Shown one piece after another: positions 1-12,293 of a stretch of DNA of 64,000 nt. This DNA comes from Heterocephalus glaber. Lineage: Eukaryota > Chordata > Mammalia > Rodentia > Bathyergidae. Below the pieces are notes generated by a model that saw only the letters and a list, made by a program, of their open reading frames with translations, was not told the origin of the DNA and did not search any database. Numbering within the stretch: the stretch's first letter is position 1; each line of letters opens with the position of its first letter. Location of the stretch: assembly GCF_000247695.1 (NCBI RefSeq), contig NW_004624848.1:1998392-2062391 (forward strand). Direction: 5' to 3'. A program made the position numbers and the translations under genes.

Positions 1-1741
1 GGTGCTGGGACTGGCTCACCTTCTCTGCCTTTCTCTCCCTAGGAGATAAACCATACTTTAATATGTACACTATATATATTTTGATATACTAGTAAGCTGT
101 AAAATTCTTTGATCAAGTATAAATGGCTTATGAAAGCTATCTCCACATGTAGTTCTGGTGAACAGAAATTCTCCTTTATAAGATTAAGCTCAACTAAATA
201 GTATTTTTGTAGGTGAAAAATAATTCAAAATTTCTTTATCTGGATTATATTGTTTTTAAAGATCTCTCTGAAATAGAATTTTCATCATCAAATGAGTATT
301 TGCCTCCTAAAACAATTATGTAATTTGAAAAGAAAACATAATGACAATATGATATGTATAATAAAGAGAAATTGCATATTCTAAGAAATAAATGCAAGGT
401 ATATAGGATCTAAATTTCTGAGAATTTCTGATTTTTACAGTTCCCTGGTTTTTTGCTTGTTTTAATCAACAGGGAGAAATCATCATTTTGGGGACACATT
501 GGAGTAGTTTTTATTTGGCTCCTCAAACAACTGTGTTTGCAATTCTGGATATAGGCTGTTGAAAGAAAGGTAGACTAGAAACTAGAAAATTAAGAGTTTA
601 TTTCACATATTCCTATGATTTTAACTTTCATTATGAAAACATAACAGGTGACAGTAATAGGAATAAGAATTATACAAGGCCTTGGCATTAGGCATTATTA
701 GGTAATCCAAATTGGGCAGCGTCAAGTTAAATAAGAAAAGACATGAATTATCTTATGCACAGAGGCAATTTTCACATGTTTCTTGAGATTATAGAATGAC
801 AATAGCAAACTCTAACTCTTTTCCTACTTACCTTTGAGACTTCACAGTAGATCTTGGGCAAGTTTCTGGGAAGAATTTTGCTTAGGTTTTTTTCTTACTT
901 TATTTTTAAAGACAAGTTTTAGAAGTTAGGGCTCTAAGCAACACAATATTTGAAGGGAATAGTGGATAGATGGATGTTTTCCTATGTTTAAAAATTGAAA
1001 ATCTATGTCAGTGAGAAAAATGGATTTCACCTGGGTAATTGTACTTTGAATTGTGTTTGATCTTCCACATATGACCACCTCATGTCCATTCTCCTGTTTC
1101 CACTAGATCAAGTTCAGGAAAATAAGCATTTTCAAAGTAATAAGCTCAAAAAGTGAAAATTGAATTTGCAAATCTCAAGACATTGAAGATAAACATGAAA
1201 CTCTCAAAAATATGTGCCCATTTCATCAGAATCTTGTGAAAAATGCACAGGAAAAACCAAAAGACAATCTGCCAGAAAACAACAGCACTTTTTTTTTTAA
1301 TAGAACTTAGTTCTCCTACTACTGTGAGGGTGGAAGGTGAGATGTCTTCTGCATGTGCACTTTGCAGGATACATTCTGTAAAGTACGACGTGTCCCCTAA
1401 GACACCTCTCAGTTCTCAGTGAAATTTGCCCATACTCTTATGCATTTTAAAATGTATAAGATAGTGTGAAATAAATTGACTCTATTAATGAAAGAAGAGT
1501 TTCAAAGACTTAAAAGATCCTGGTCTTACATCATCAGATGTTTCAAAGAGAGGATTTCAGTTCATTGCTATGATTATTTGACACTTTAATCCAAGCTGCT
1601 CAAGCAAAGCTCTGGAAATGTCAGTGGTATACTAAGATGTGCTATAGATTAAACATTAAATGTTACATTTTTATTTGCAATAACAGTACAAATTTCCTAG
1701 GAGTTTAATATCATGATATAAGCAATATTCTTGCTGAATTA
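1..1741. other. AT-rich non-coding stretch, nothing recognised
   Basis: No long open frame, RNA gene or repeat that I recognise. The first bases contain a pyrimidine tract followed by CTAG, which resembles a splice acceptor, but no open exon or donor follows. Probably intergenic or intronic. Confidence 0.5.
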
Positions 1742-2000
1742 AGGAAGACAGACATGGAAAGACAAATATCACATATCCTCACTCATATGTGGAAGCGTCA
1801 AAATTTGACCTCAAACAAGATTCTGCAACTCTTCTAGAATAAGAAGTGGGGAGCCATGGAGGTCGGATAATAGGTAACAAAATACAGCTAGACTGGAGGA
1901 ATACTTTCTGGTGTCCTGCAGAGCAGTGGGGTGAGTATAGGTTAAGGCACCCTATTATTACATCTCTGAGGAGGTCAAAGGACTGTGAATAAATTTTCAA
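1742..2000 (+). mobile_element. LINE-1 3' end (old L1M-type), fragment
   Basis: The stretch reads like the end of ORF2 and the 3'UTR of old mammalian L1 elements: an 'agacagacatggaaagacaaa' start, then 'cactcatatgtggaa', and later 'ctggtgtcctgcagagcag' followed by 'gggtgagtata'. These match in order the L1M 3' region (recalled). The element is 5'-truncated and diverged, with no open frame and no clear A-tail. The family call is from memory of the consensus. Confidence 0.65.
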
Positions 2001-2059
2001 AAATTATTACAGTAAAAGACATATTGCTATTGATCGCCCCCTCAGCTCAAACACATTCG

Positions 2060-2105
2060 TGCCTTAATTGTTGACACTTTCTGAAACAGTTATGGAAGTT
2101 CCCTT
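2060..2105 (-). pseudogene. mariner-like transposase C-terminal relic (inverted piece)
   Basis: On the minus strand this short stretch translates to a phrase with NFHNCFRKC, which resembles the NCFRKW motif near the C-terminus of mariner-family transposases. It lies just left of a + strand fragment of the same kind of protein (2160-2350) but points the other way, so part of the element may have been inverted. It is very short and could be a chance match; the similar relic at 31500-31670 supports the reading. Confidence 0.4.
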
Positions 2106-2159
2106 TTTTGATGTTACCAGATATGATAAAAAATTCTGTGAATGCTGCTGCCAAGTACC

Positions 2160-2350
2160 ATAAAACCGAAAAGCAGGCTCTTCGAAGCGTTATGTTGTGT
2201 CCTCCTCCACTTTATTCCCTGGATCAGGAACCACGTGACTCTTGTCTCTTCCTCAAAGTCAAAATAACCATGAAAGCTAATGTTTTGAATTTGTTCGGGA
2301 TATCGAAGCAGCCACAAAAGCACAACTAAAGACATTCATGAAAGAGCACT
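2160..2350 (+). pseudogene. mariner-like transposase relic
   Basis: The + strand encodes a degenerate run with PPPLYSLDQEPRDSCLFLK, comparable to the HPPYSPDLAPxDxxLFPKLK block around the third catalytic aspartate of mariner transposases. After a frameshift near 2290 it continues as FVRDIEAATKAQLKTF, which resembles the region just downstream in the same family. The catalytic part upstream is not visible. It is a dead, frameshifted remnant of a DNA transposon. Alternative: a decayed retrocopy of a domesticated mariner gene. Confidence 0.5.
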
Positions 2351-2459
2351 TTAAGACAAAATAAACATTTCTTCGCCATTTAGTCTAAGAAACTTAACCA
2401 TACAAAGCCTTATTCTGGGAAAATAATCTTTTATGAGTTTACTCAGCAGTAAAATTAAA

Positions 2460-2720
2460 TTCAGAATTGTTCAAGATACTCAGCTGTACAAGATAAGCCA
2501 GATGTGTTGTCCCCGCTCAGGCCCATGCTGCAGTCCATCCCCTGCATGTCTGTCTTGGTAAAGCCCAAGGGGCACCTTTCAAGGAACAGAGTCATACGCA
2601 GTAGTAGACGGGACGAGGAGCAGCGAAGTATGAACTGAGCTTAGAAAGAAAAGCTAGCTCCAAGGTGCCTTATTTTCTGTACAATAAATGACTACTGAGT
2701 GTTATTTGTGTAAAAAAAAA
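2460..2720 (+). pseudogene. possible processed-retrocopy 3' end, parent unknown
   Basis: A moderately GC-rich segment inside AT-rich surroundings ends with AATAAA at 2683-2688 and a 9-base A-run at 2712-2720, 23 bases later. That spacing is what a polyadenylated transcript would show. I do not recognise the parent and found no convincing target-site duplication, so this could also be chance or an LTR fragment. Confidence 0.25.
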
Positions 2721-3471
2721 CAATTATGTGAAATTTATGAAGCACTTCTGACTTGAGTGGAAGAAAAAGTACTAGATTTTGAGATCTGAGGCACAACTGA
2801 ACCACTAGTCAGAGGAAAATTTCACTTCTTGAAATACATATATTAAAAATGGCAGCTGGCACCAACTGAATTATCCTGTTAGAATAACATAAGTAACTTA
2901 TATATAACATGTAACATATATAAATGAATTAATAAATACATAAACAAATAGTTTAATAATAGAGAAACTGTTTGATAGCTTAAAGATCTACTATTGATAA
3001 AAATGTAATGAAAGAGGAAACTCAAATCACTTACAATTAAAATATAAATTTCATCTTGTTTAAATATATCATATGTAAATATATTACGTATATAAATTCT
3101 GTACTATCTAAATTTTCTTTATTGTATATAAATATGCAAATATATGCTACAGGCACAGCAGATCAAAATAAAAATAATAAACATGTGTTAGGCCAAGTTG
3201 AAAACAGACAAAATATATAAATTTCGGGAAAGCATGAAATGTAAAAATTGGTATAAAAGCACATAGATTATTCATAGACACTACAGTAATTGAAGATAAT
3301 ATGCAATTATTAAGTTTGAATTAATAAATATGATTAACTTTTTATTTACAGAAAATATAATGGAGATCTTTGTCTTGTTACTATACTTAAATGTAATAAG
3401 CTTTTGGGTCCCCAGTGAAATGTGATGTTTCCTGTACATTTGTTGCTATAAAGTCTGTATTGGCTAATTTT
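2721..3471. other. AT-rich stretch, nothing recognised
   Basis: Very AT-rich sequence with short ATATAT and AATAAT runs. No coding or repeat family is recognisable. Confidence 0.5.
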
Positions 3472-3569
3472 AATAAAGGTCCTATGTTCCACTGCCTGCC
3501 TCACAAGCAGAAGGACCCGAGCTCCATTACCAGTACCAAAAAAATAAAATATAAAAAATAAAGGTCCTA
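3472..3569 (+). mobile_element. ID-like SINE, 5'-truncated, with 13-bp target-site duplication
   Basis: The body, about 3485-3556, keeps only the second half of the tRNA-like head (box B region 'cccgagctccattaccagta') followed by an A-rich tail. It is flanked by an exact direct repeat AATAAAGGTCCTA at 3472-3484 and 3557-3569. Box A is missing, so it cannot be transcribed by RNA polymerase III. The intact duplication shows it was inserted already truncated. Confidence 0.8.
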
Positions 3570-3677
3570 GAAAAAAATGATAAGAATAAGGAAATGAAGA
3601 ATAAGAATTAAATGTAAATTCATTTGCAAATGATATATGATTTACAGTATCATTGAGCCATTTATTTGGGGGTTTGT

Positions 3678-3757
3678 ATTTTTTTGGTACCGGGGATCAA
3701 ACTCAGAACCTTGTGCTTGCAAGGCAGGCACCAGAACCACTGAGCTACATCCCCGGC
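3678..3757 (-). mobile_element. ID-like SINE (tRNA-derived)
   Basis: Reverse-complement copy of the ID-like family: 'ttttttggtaccggggatca' marks tail and box B, and 'ccactgagctacatccccgg' is the box A end. Full length for the family at about 80 bases plus tail. No clear target-site duplication; ATTTAT occurs on both sides but is too short to count. Confidence 0.85.
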
Positions 3758-3769
3758 TGATTTATAGAA

Positions 3770-6005
3770 TCATAAACTAATCTATTCTATGTAATTTTGT
3801 TGAGCTCAATCTTGTTTTTATTTGCTGCCATCATTGGTCCTATTCATGTAGAAATGTTACTCTGAAGCAATTAGGACTCCTACAGTCTACCCACAGAAAG
3901 GGCAAGGTGAAATGTCTTTGGAGTGGCTTGATTATTTAGCAATCATATCCAAGAACAATGAGCATTGGGCAACAGATTAATTAATTGGTTAATGGTAATT
4001 TTACTGCAGGCAAGAACCTTAATTTAGAGAAATTAATTTAGAGAAATTAATTTTATACAAAAGTGGCCAAAATTATATGATACAGTTTAAAATAAAATGA
4101 ATATTTGCCTGTAAATTTAGTTTGCATACTTTGTCCTAATAATTATGTCAGTGATCACAAAGAATTAGCATATGATATTCTCTTTCTAACAATGATCATG
4201 AAACATGTCGTGACCAAGTAAGTAAGCTAACAGAGAAACCTGGTGTCATAAAGGTAAATATAAGAAAACTAGGGAAGAATCAGTTATTTTTCTGGCCTAC
4301 AGTAGTTCCCCAAATAGCAAGTGCTGTCATGAAATAGCAGATGCAAACTGGGTAAAATTGTCCATCAAGAAGCCAATGCTTGATCAGTAATAAAAAGGCT
4401 AGGCTGTCACCATTTTTCCCTCTATATTTTATCCTCACACTAATAAATGCACATTTTCATTATTAATTTTTTTCTTGTGTGGATATAGAGGGAAAATCTC
4501 CAGAATTTTACTCTGCTTATACCCACTTCTTTTTTGATAGCATTATTTTAGGAGCCAGTGCTGCTGAGTCCCTAAATCTGGGCTGCTGACGATTGGAGAA
4601 GGTAAAATGTGTACCATAGGCCCTTGCAAGAATGACCAACTGATCTCCTATGATTGCCCGTGTCGGCTCTGTCAGCGGAATTCTTGTTAGTAGACCTTAA
4701 ATGTGTAATCTTTCATTTAATTTCCTTTGAGTTTCCGAGCAGGAAAATTTCACAGAGTAAAACTAAACACACCTTGGGCTATTGTAAAGCAGGTGTAAAC
4801 AGACTGGTTATCAGATCCATTAGCTTGTTTTATTACTGAAAGCTCAGTTGCTTAAAAATAAATAAAATTCGAATGTAGAACACCTCCCTCTCTCTGCACA
4901 GACGTGCGCGTGCTTAGAGCAGCGAGGGTGAGGACGCGCTGCAGAAGGAAACTGAGTGTATTCTTGCAGAGAGGCAGGAGGTGCCTTTCCCAGCCCTCTG
5001 CGAGTTGCTTCGAACATCATTTCCAGCGCCTGTGCCAATTTGGGCAAGGGTGCGAGCCAAGGCTTCCTGACCTCGGAGCCAGCGTGCATCACTGAGAATA
5101 TTTTCCTTCTGCTTTTTTCATATTCGGCATCAAAATGATGAAAGCCGACTTGTTCTCTGATGACCCAGAGGAGACACGGGTATTGGTCAAGAATCACTGA
5201 CAGCTTTACTGTGTATTTTCTTTAGTGTTGTGTTTCCACTTGCTCACACGCTCACACTCAAACACCCACCCTGAAGCTTGGCTTTATTATCATCATAACA
5301 TTTCCACAGCTCTGCTCAGCTGGGGATTGCAGACCAGAAGCTGTGGCTGACGGATCAGGGAGCTGGCACAAGGCTAGTTTGAGCTGGAGTTCGGGGCAGG
5401 CTCCAGCCTAAGGAAAGAGTTTAGACCAGAAAACAAGGCAAACGTACAGTCATAAAATTTAGGCCGTCATTTTGGAGAAATGAAAATATTCAGACAAAAT
5501 CTGTACCCGGGGTATTAGGAAGGCACAGATATGGACCAATTAAAAGTTACTGCCCAGCAGGGTGTGAGTCCAGTGGATGCACGCAGTCCTGCACGAGGAC
5601 TTCTGGCCCTCAGGTAAGTTCTGCATGTCTGGAGGGACCCAGTTTCTCAATAATCATTTGGGCTTGAAGTGTACAGTTCCCTTTACTGAGAAACTGAAGC
5701 TATATTACATGACCACACCAAGGATCACCTTGGGCCTCAGAAATGCAACTATAATACAAGAGGAACAAAATAAACACCTCAGTGACTCATACCACCCTGT
5801 ACTCCTCCATGAGGAATCTCTCCTATGAAAGAGATCCACTCGTCTGTCTTGGATTCAGCCGATTAAACAGAGTATCAGTTAACTCTACAACGTGTGAGTT
5901 GTATTTCGCCCTCAGACTTAGTCTGCAGAAGTATTTAGGATTGTTTCCTGTCCAACTCCTGTTCTTACCTTTCTGCTCTTTCACATGCTGTCTTTGCTAC
6001 TGGTA
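3770..6005. other. Non-coding stretch with a GC-rich patch at about 4880-5090
   Basis: No gene recognised. A two-copy 14-base tandem repeat (AATTTAGAGAAATT) lies near 4020-4050. Around 4880-5090 the sequence becomes GC-rich with several CpGs and opens short overlapping frames on both strands. Overlap in several frames and lack of protein similarity argue that base composition causes these, not coding. Confidence 0.45.
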
Positions 6006-6007
6006 TG

Positions 6008-6160
6008 GCTGAAGTGGAAGGACTGTTTGAATCAGAAGTTCAAGGTTAGCCTGGGTCAAATAGTGAGACCGCACCTCAGAAAAGAAAGGAAGGAAGTAAA
6101 AAGGAAAGAGAGAGGAGATAGAGGAAGGGAGGAAGGGAAGGAGAAAAAAAGACAGAAATT
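6008..6160 (+). mobile_element. B1-type SINE 3' half plus purine-rich tail
   Basis: 'agttcaaggttagcctgggt' followed by 'caaatagtgagaccgcacctc' matches the second half of a 7SL-derived B1/Alu monomer (family form: gttcaaggccagcctgggcaa). It is followed by a (GGAA)-rich tail to about 6160 that looks like an expanded A-tail. The 5' half is truncated or too diverged to see. Confidence 0.65.
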
Positions 6161-6189
6161 CCCAAGTTCAGTTATTTCTATCTAGATAT

Positions 6190-8490
6190 TGAAATCAATG
6201 TGCTCTGTGAATTCAATCAATTCGCTTCTGGAATGCATTTGTCCACTGCACTGGCTTAGAATTCTGACCTTATTCTTTGTCTTACCCCATGCCCCTAATT
6301 TGGGGGACTTACGTGTTTTGTTGGTCATTTTGTTTCCTTATAGATTTCTCACCTTCTGCTCTAAATTTTCCCAGGGTTTTTTTGTTACCATTGCTTTTCC
6401 TTGGGGTCCCCAGTCAAAATTCATAAGTAGCTAAAAGCTACAATGGATATTTACCTTTTGGATGTCATTAAGTTAAAGAAAAGTGACTTAAAAATATGAC
6501 AATATTTGAAATGAAGAAAATTGAAGTTTCTGGAAACACTGGTGGTTTATTTATTGAAGATTTCCTTAACTGCAATAAATTTTCAGGATAATTTAATAAA
6601 AATGAGCGCACTTTGAAGAAAAATGTGCACTTAAAAACTTTTAGCATTTGCTTTACATAAAATATGTAATGTAAAAACTATGACGAGTGTTTTCAGTCCA
6701 GACTTTTAACAGCAATGTATCATGTTTCATACAATTTTACTGACATCACCCTTAAACTACTGCCATTAAATGCTAAATCAATGGTAATGAATTAAGTAAT
6801 TGATTGAAAAGTGCTGTACATATATCCTTAATGGTTGCATATTCGCAAGTCTGTATTTGTTTAACATGCTTGAAATTCCGTAAGAGCTCTGTTTTTAGAC
6901 AATTATGATGATCAGTCTCAATAGTTTATTTTTTGAAAAATCACTTTTACTGTCTACATTTCATTGATTGATACTAAATGCCAGGTTTTAAATGTAAATG
7001 AAAGTACAGCAATTCCATAAAATGTAGAGCACTAACTCCATGCAAATTCTGTCAGTTACTGCTGATAGTAAAAATAGTTTATTCATATTTCATTTGCCGT
7101 TTGATCTTCTATTCTTTCAAATCCAGTAATACTTTTAATCTGCACTGAATAATGTTTACTTAACTTTCATTAGGTAATATAGTGAAATGTTTCTATTATT
7201 TATTTCTATTAGTTTCAGTTTGCAGGTCAATAAGAAGGGCATTCTAACTTTGCTCAGCTCTTTGAAACAATTGTTAAGTGTAGCAAGAAAAAAATACAAG
7301 TAAAAATATACCCAACTCTTGACTGCCTACTAAATAATAAGGAATACATTTATACTGAGGCTTATGTTTGCTAACTGCATAATGTCACAAATGTTTCTTT
7401 GTTAATACCTCCTATTTACCTCATGTAAACCAAGCAAGTATGGTATGACTTCAATAATTTCAACTTTATATAGTTCATTATTGAGTAAATGTGACATTTA
7501 GAAGTAAAGAGCAAATCATTTTCATTAACATTTGTGCTTTTCACTCACTGTGTGTACTAGAAATAAGCAGCAGTGGTTTGATTTCAGATGTCCCCCGAGT
7601 CCCTGCTGTGCTGTTGCAAGGAGGTGGAGTCTTCGGGTGACGGGGTTCGGAGGCAGCCAGGGCTCTGGGGTGCACGGGAGGAGGTGCTGTCTGGCTCCCC
7701 AGCCCTGAGGCTGGGGACCTCCCTGTCCCAGGAAGCGGGACCGCCGGGGGACCATGCATCTTGGCCAGTGACCACGGCTGAAGGCCACACGTGAAAACAA
7801 ACCTTTCTTTGTTTTACGTTTTCTGGGGTATTCTGTCGCAGAGTTGGAAGATGCAACAGCAAGCATTTGCCGCACAGAAACCGGGTCCACAGCGTGGGTC
7901 GACGTGCAGGTGCAGCAGCTGCAGGGCAGCGGGAGGTGGAGCAGGCCTCGGACTCAACTCTGCGCCTGCTGCCGAGCCTTGGCCTTTCTTAAAGATCTTT
8001 TCGGCTTAGCCACAAATTTTTCTTTCATCCTTATTTAAAAAAAAGAAGGAAGACTTCGTGCCTTCTTGAGAATGTCAATTCTGGTGAGCTGATTCGGAGT
8101 GTGGAGAACTGGTTATTTTTGCCCCTTCGTGTCTCATTTTGCTAAGGAACAGCGAAGTGCAGCCTGCGGAAGGGCCTGTTTCTGCGGCCTGGGGCGGGGG
8201 CTCCTCCTGCTCCAGCTTGGAGAAGCAGGCGGGGGAGGCAGCACCATCCCCCAGCTGCTCCAGGCTGCTCGCCCACAGCTTGCAAGAGCGCTTCTCTGGG
8301 CTCGAGGCTGGAAGACCCCTCCTTCGGGCTCGGGATCCATGTAGCTCAATAAGCCTGTCCTCGGCGTCACCTCCACTGGGCGATTTTTCACTATCAATTT
8401 CAGCAGCAGATATTACTGATAGTAACCCAAATTAACTTTCTGTGATGTGTTATGCAATATTATAATTTTCTTACAAAAATTATTTTTCTT
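6190..8490. other. Non-coding stretch with GC-rich patches at 7590-7960 and 8120-8345
   Basis: 6190-7580 is AT-rich and featureless. Two GC-rich patches follow, each opening short frames in several phases on both strands, none with recognisable protein features. A short enhancer or unmethylated CpG patch is possible, but nothing in the sequence proves function. Confidence 0.4.
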
Positions 8491-8496
8491 CTTCCT

Positions 8497-8612
8497 CTTT
8501 TTTTTTTGAGACAAACTCACTAAGTTGACCAGAGTGGCCTTGAATTTGCAGTCCCCCTGCCTCAGCCTCCTGAGAGCAGGGACTATACAGATCGATCACC
8601 ACAACCCACTCT
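8497..8612 (-). mobile_element. B1-type SINE (7SL-derived monomer)
   Basis: Reads as the reverse complement of a B1/Alu-like monomer: a T-run (A-tail), 'gagacaaactcactaagttg', 'cagtccccctgcctcagcct', 'cctgagagcagggactatac'. The order matches the known Alu/B1 antisense pattern. Single monomer, as in rodents. Diverged, with no clear target-site duplication. Confidence 0.75.
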
Positions 8613-8619
8613 AAAGTTG

Positions 8620-11600
8620 TGTTTTTAGTTTGAAATAAGTCATGGTTTAGTTTGTCACCTGCACCTGATTTTGCTAATCATGAATTGTCTATTTGTAGTG
8701 GAACTCATTTTTGCACCTGAAAATATTGGGGATTCATATTTTTTGGAAAGATTTTTAAAGTTTTTATTTTAATCCATGTTTATAATCAATCCTAAAAATA
8801 ATCTCTTTTCTTAAGACTCATCATTTTAAAATTTCAGGCTACTCTAAAATGATGACATTAAAGAAACAGATCAAGTACACGTTTGTGTATTTAAAACTAA
8901 ATTTAAATAATTAGACAATCAAAAGGATGGTCCAAGTAAATTTTAATGGATAAACAGATCCACAGCAGAAAAATTATGAAAATTAGTTCACCTGTATAAA
9001 TTTATTTTCAGTTATCTCTTAGTTGAACTGCTTCTCTTCATATTAAAATAATTTGGTCATAAATGTCAATGAGAAAGTTTTTATTAGTTTTCATAGTCAT
9101 TTTTAACAGTTATAGAATATAAAAAAATTTAATCGTTAATGTTTTCACTTTTAAGTAAATATAAACCTTTGAAAATAAATCACTCAAAATTTTCCATTTG
9201 ACATTAATAATTATAAGAATCTATATAAAATCATACTTTATATAACATATTCCTTTTTTTCACCACAAACCTATTTTTTTTAAAGTAGGTGCAATTGCCC
9301 ATTCCCAAGACAGTGCTTTTTCTTTCCTCCTTGAGGATTCACCATTTTTAAGTAGCTGTGAACTTTATTCATTGTGTATACACCAAGTTTTCTGTCTCCA
9401 CTTATAGAATGAAGGGTTTAACTGTTTTCCCAGGCTCCTGGCCCCCTGCATGGGGTAGCTCTCAATAGCTATTTTTAGAACAAATACTGAAAGAAAATAA
9501 GAAGAAAAGAGCAAAGAAGGCCCCATCTTGACCTGCATCTTGTTCGTCCATATTGAGCTATGAACTGGGAGAATTTTAGTAGACAGCTTGACATCTTATT
9601 GAACTAAGGATCTGTTTTTCATGATCACCTTTTGAAGTCCAACTTCCATCACATCAGATAGTCACTAGTTGCCTTCATTTGTAGAAAGGAGAGAGATGTA
9701 CCACATACCAGAAATCTTTGCATGCATTATTACAAGTCATAGTCACGTGAGAAGAAATTGACAATAAATTAAAATAGCTAAATATGTCAATGGCTTATAA
9801 AATGAATTGAGTAGGATGAAAGAGATCCTTGTAATCCACACCATTCTCAAGTGCATGCTGTTGTGTTTTCAAGAGAAAATGAAAAGCAAGACTGTAAGTA
9901 ATGCCTATGGGTTCCTGCATGGGTGGCCTTAGTCATGGCCATTCCTTTATGTATGTTCTTCTGCAAACAGAAGGATGAAAACCCCTGAAATGTCCTCCTA
10001 CTTAGGGGTCTACCTGCAATCAGCTACTCCAGAGAGCAAGAGAGTTTCCGAGCCTCCTGGACTTCCTAATTTATACCAGATATGAGCGCTGTGGGGACAT
10101 GGCCAGTGGGTAAATACATTGGCCGGAGTCCATGAAAGTTTTCCGTAACTTCACTCAAGCCTGAAATAAAGTGACAGAAATTTACTTAGGAAATTTCTTT
10201 CCAAAATCTGCCCAAGATATTAATATAAAACTGTGCCTTGGGCAAAGAAAAATCTGCCCAGGATATTGACATAAAGACCACATCTGGAGCAATGAATAGA
10301 AATTAGTGTCAGACCTAATTTGTTCCATTGAGGACTCTTTAGATTTGTTCTTTTCAACCCAGAAAATGTTATCTGAGTTTTATATATGAGAAAATTTAAG
10401 AGGTGATTGGGCAGACATGCTTTGAACATGTGCTTTGTGAATGTTGAGTTTTAATCTGTGTGTAAGGAAGATATGGAAAGCATGAAATGTAGTTCAAATA
10501 GTTAAAATCCATTTCCAGTTTACAGTAAAATAGAACAAGAATTAGAACAAAATATTAACGAGTGATATTGATTAAACTAAATGTTGGCAACAGTAAGAGA
10601 ACAGATTTTTTTAACTCTCAGGATTAAAATATTTTAAGTTGTTTTAGAAGTGACAACAGTCTCATTTTCCAGAAAATTTTAAGTTTTATAAACAATAGAT
10701 ATTCAACAATCTTACATTGAAAGAAAATAAACTGCATTTCATATTACATGCAGTTAGTTTCAGCTGTGAGGGCCAGAAAATGAAGAATATAATAACATAA
10801 TAAGAATTTGTTTCCTCTCACAAAAAGGAAAGCTACAGATTGGCACGTTAGGACTGGGATGGTTTTTGATCCTTTCTGAGAGCAAGGATCTTTTGCCTCT
10901 CCTTTCCCTTCCCTACAAAGTTTAACACAGGGCTTCCCAGAATAGTCCAGCATCATTTCCTGAGCTCCGGCCAGGGTGTCTGCATCTCAGCCCACAGGAG
11001 GGAGGAGCACAGCAGTGTCCCCTGCTTTAAGGACGTACTAGAAGTCACCTCTGCTAAGTCCACTTGCATTCCACATCCAGACCACAGTTACTGGAAGGGA
11101 ATCTGAGAAATGGAGTCACTTTTCCCTGAAGTCATTTCCTCAGCTAAATCTGAGGGGCACCATTCCCTGCAGGGAGGAATGAGGATTGGGACAGCACATG
11201 GCAGCCTTCAGTGTGACCCTAAAGAGCCTCACAGTTACAAGGCGGAAGTAGAGTCTCTCCTGGACTCATGAATTACTTTAGGGTTCTGCTGTTATTCTAA
11301 TTTGCATTGCAACCAATGTATTTCCATCTTGGAAAAAGGAATGTGCAACTAAGCAAAAATTCTTACACGTGTTTGCAAAAATTCTTACAAGTGTTTGCAA
11401 AATAACAAATCTCTAAAATTTTCTAATAAAATTTCATTTGGAATTTTAGATTTATAAAAATATTTCAAAAGTAGCACACACACAGCCCTCACCTAGCTTC
11501 TGCTCATTGTATGGTCCTATACAAACATGGTATAGTCACCACAACTGAAAACGAAGACTGGTCCACCATTCATTAACTCCTCCAGATTTGTATTTCACAG

Positions 11601-11755
11601 TGTTTTCACAGTATTTTCCTTCTATTCTACATCTATCCCAGGATACTCACTGTGAATTGTGTTCCATCTCCTCAGTTTACCTGGTTCTTTGGCAGCTCCT
11701 CAGACCTTCCTTCTACTTATGACTGCCACAGTATGAGGAGTATTGTTTAGGTGTT
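8620..11755. other. AT-rich non-coding stretch, nothing recognised
   Basis: No coding or named repeat seen. A 22-base unit (CAAAAATTCTTACAxGTGTTTG) is tandemly repeated twice at about 11356-11399. 10970-11270 is slightly GC-richer without coding character. Confidence 0.45.
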
Positions 11756-11761
11756 TTCAAG

Positions 11762-11819
11762 AATGACCCTCAGTCGCTTCTCGGCCTTTCGGCTAAGATC
11801 AAGTGAAAAATGACCCTCA
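11762..11819 (+). pseudogene. U2 snRNA 5'-end retropseudogene with target-site duplication
   Basis: 11774-11805 matches the first ~33 nucleotides of U2 spliceosomal RNA ('tcgcttctcggcctttcggc' then 'taagatcaagtg'); a single T-to-C difference from the canonical sequence is visible in the CCTTTTGGC stretch. It stops after AAGTG, is followed by five A's, and is flanked by an exact 11-bp repeat AATGACCCTCA (11762-11772 and 11809-11819, the tail sharing A's). This is the signature of L1-mediated retroposition of a 3'-truncated U2. It is non-functional: Sm site, stem-loops III/IV and U2 promoter elements are absent. Confidence 0.9.
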
Positions 11820-12290
11820 ATTTGGGATTGACTGATAATTAGACCTGATCATTAAAATGTGAATTTTGGGGAACAGTGACTCTATGATGTCATGTTGAGA
11901 GCACATGATCCAAAATGTTTAATTGAAAGAGTAAAAATTTAAAAATTGACCTCTTTAGATATTGCTGTCTCATTTAATAAAACATCTTACTTTAAGAATA
12001 ATCTTGCAGAGCATAATGAAGAAGTCAGTTTTAATTCTGGCACATAAGCCTAATATCTAATGAAAAATTGCCTAATAGAATTTTTAAAGAAAATTTTGCA
12101 TAACAAAAAATACCCACCATTTAAGTATATGATATATACCTGGCATACATATAATACCAAAGAATTTTAAAGAGCCCATCATCATAAATAGCATAGTTTT
12201 TTTTCTTGGAATCTTTAATTCTGCGAATTTGCTTTTTAAAGTAGTTTCTCAGGAATAGCTAAATGCAATATGATTTGTCAAAGCCTGCTG
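11820..12290. other. AT-rich stretch, nothing recognised
   Basis: No open frame or repeat family recognisable. Confidence 0.45.
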
Positions 12291-12293
12291 CTA

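Noticed and set aside
30..60. Splice acceptor and exon at the window start
   Set aside because: A pyrimidine tract with CTAG occurs, but no open frame or donor site follows.
11774..11805. Functional U2 snRNA gene
   Set aside because: Only the first ~33 nucleotides exist; the Sm site, 3' stem-loops and promoter elements are absent.
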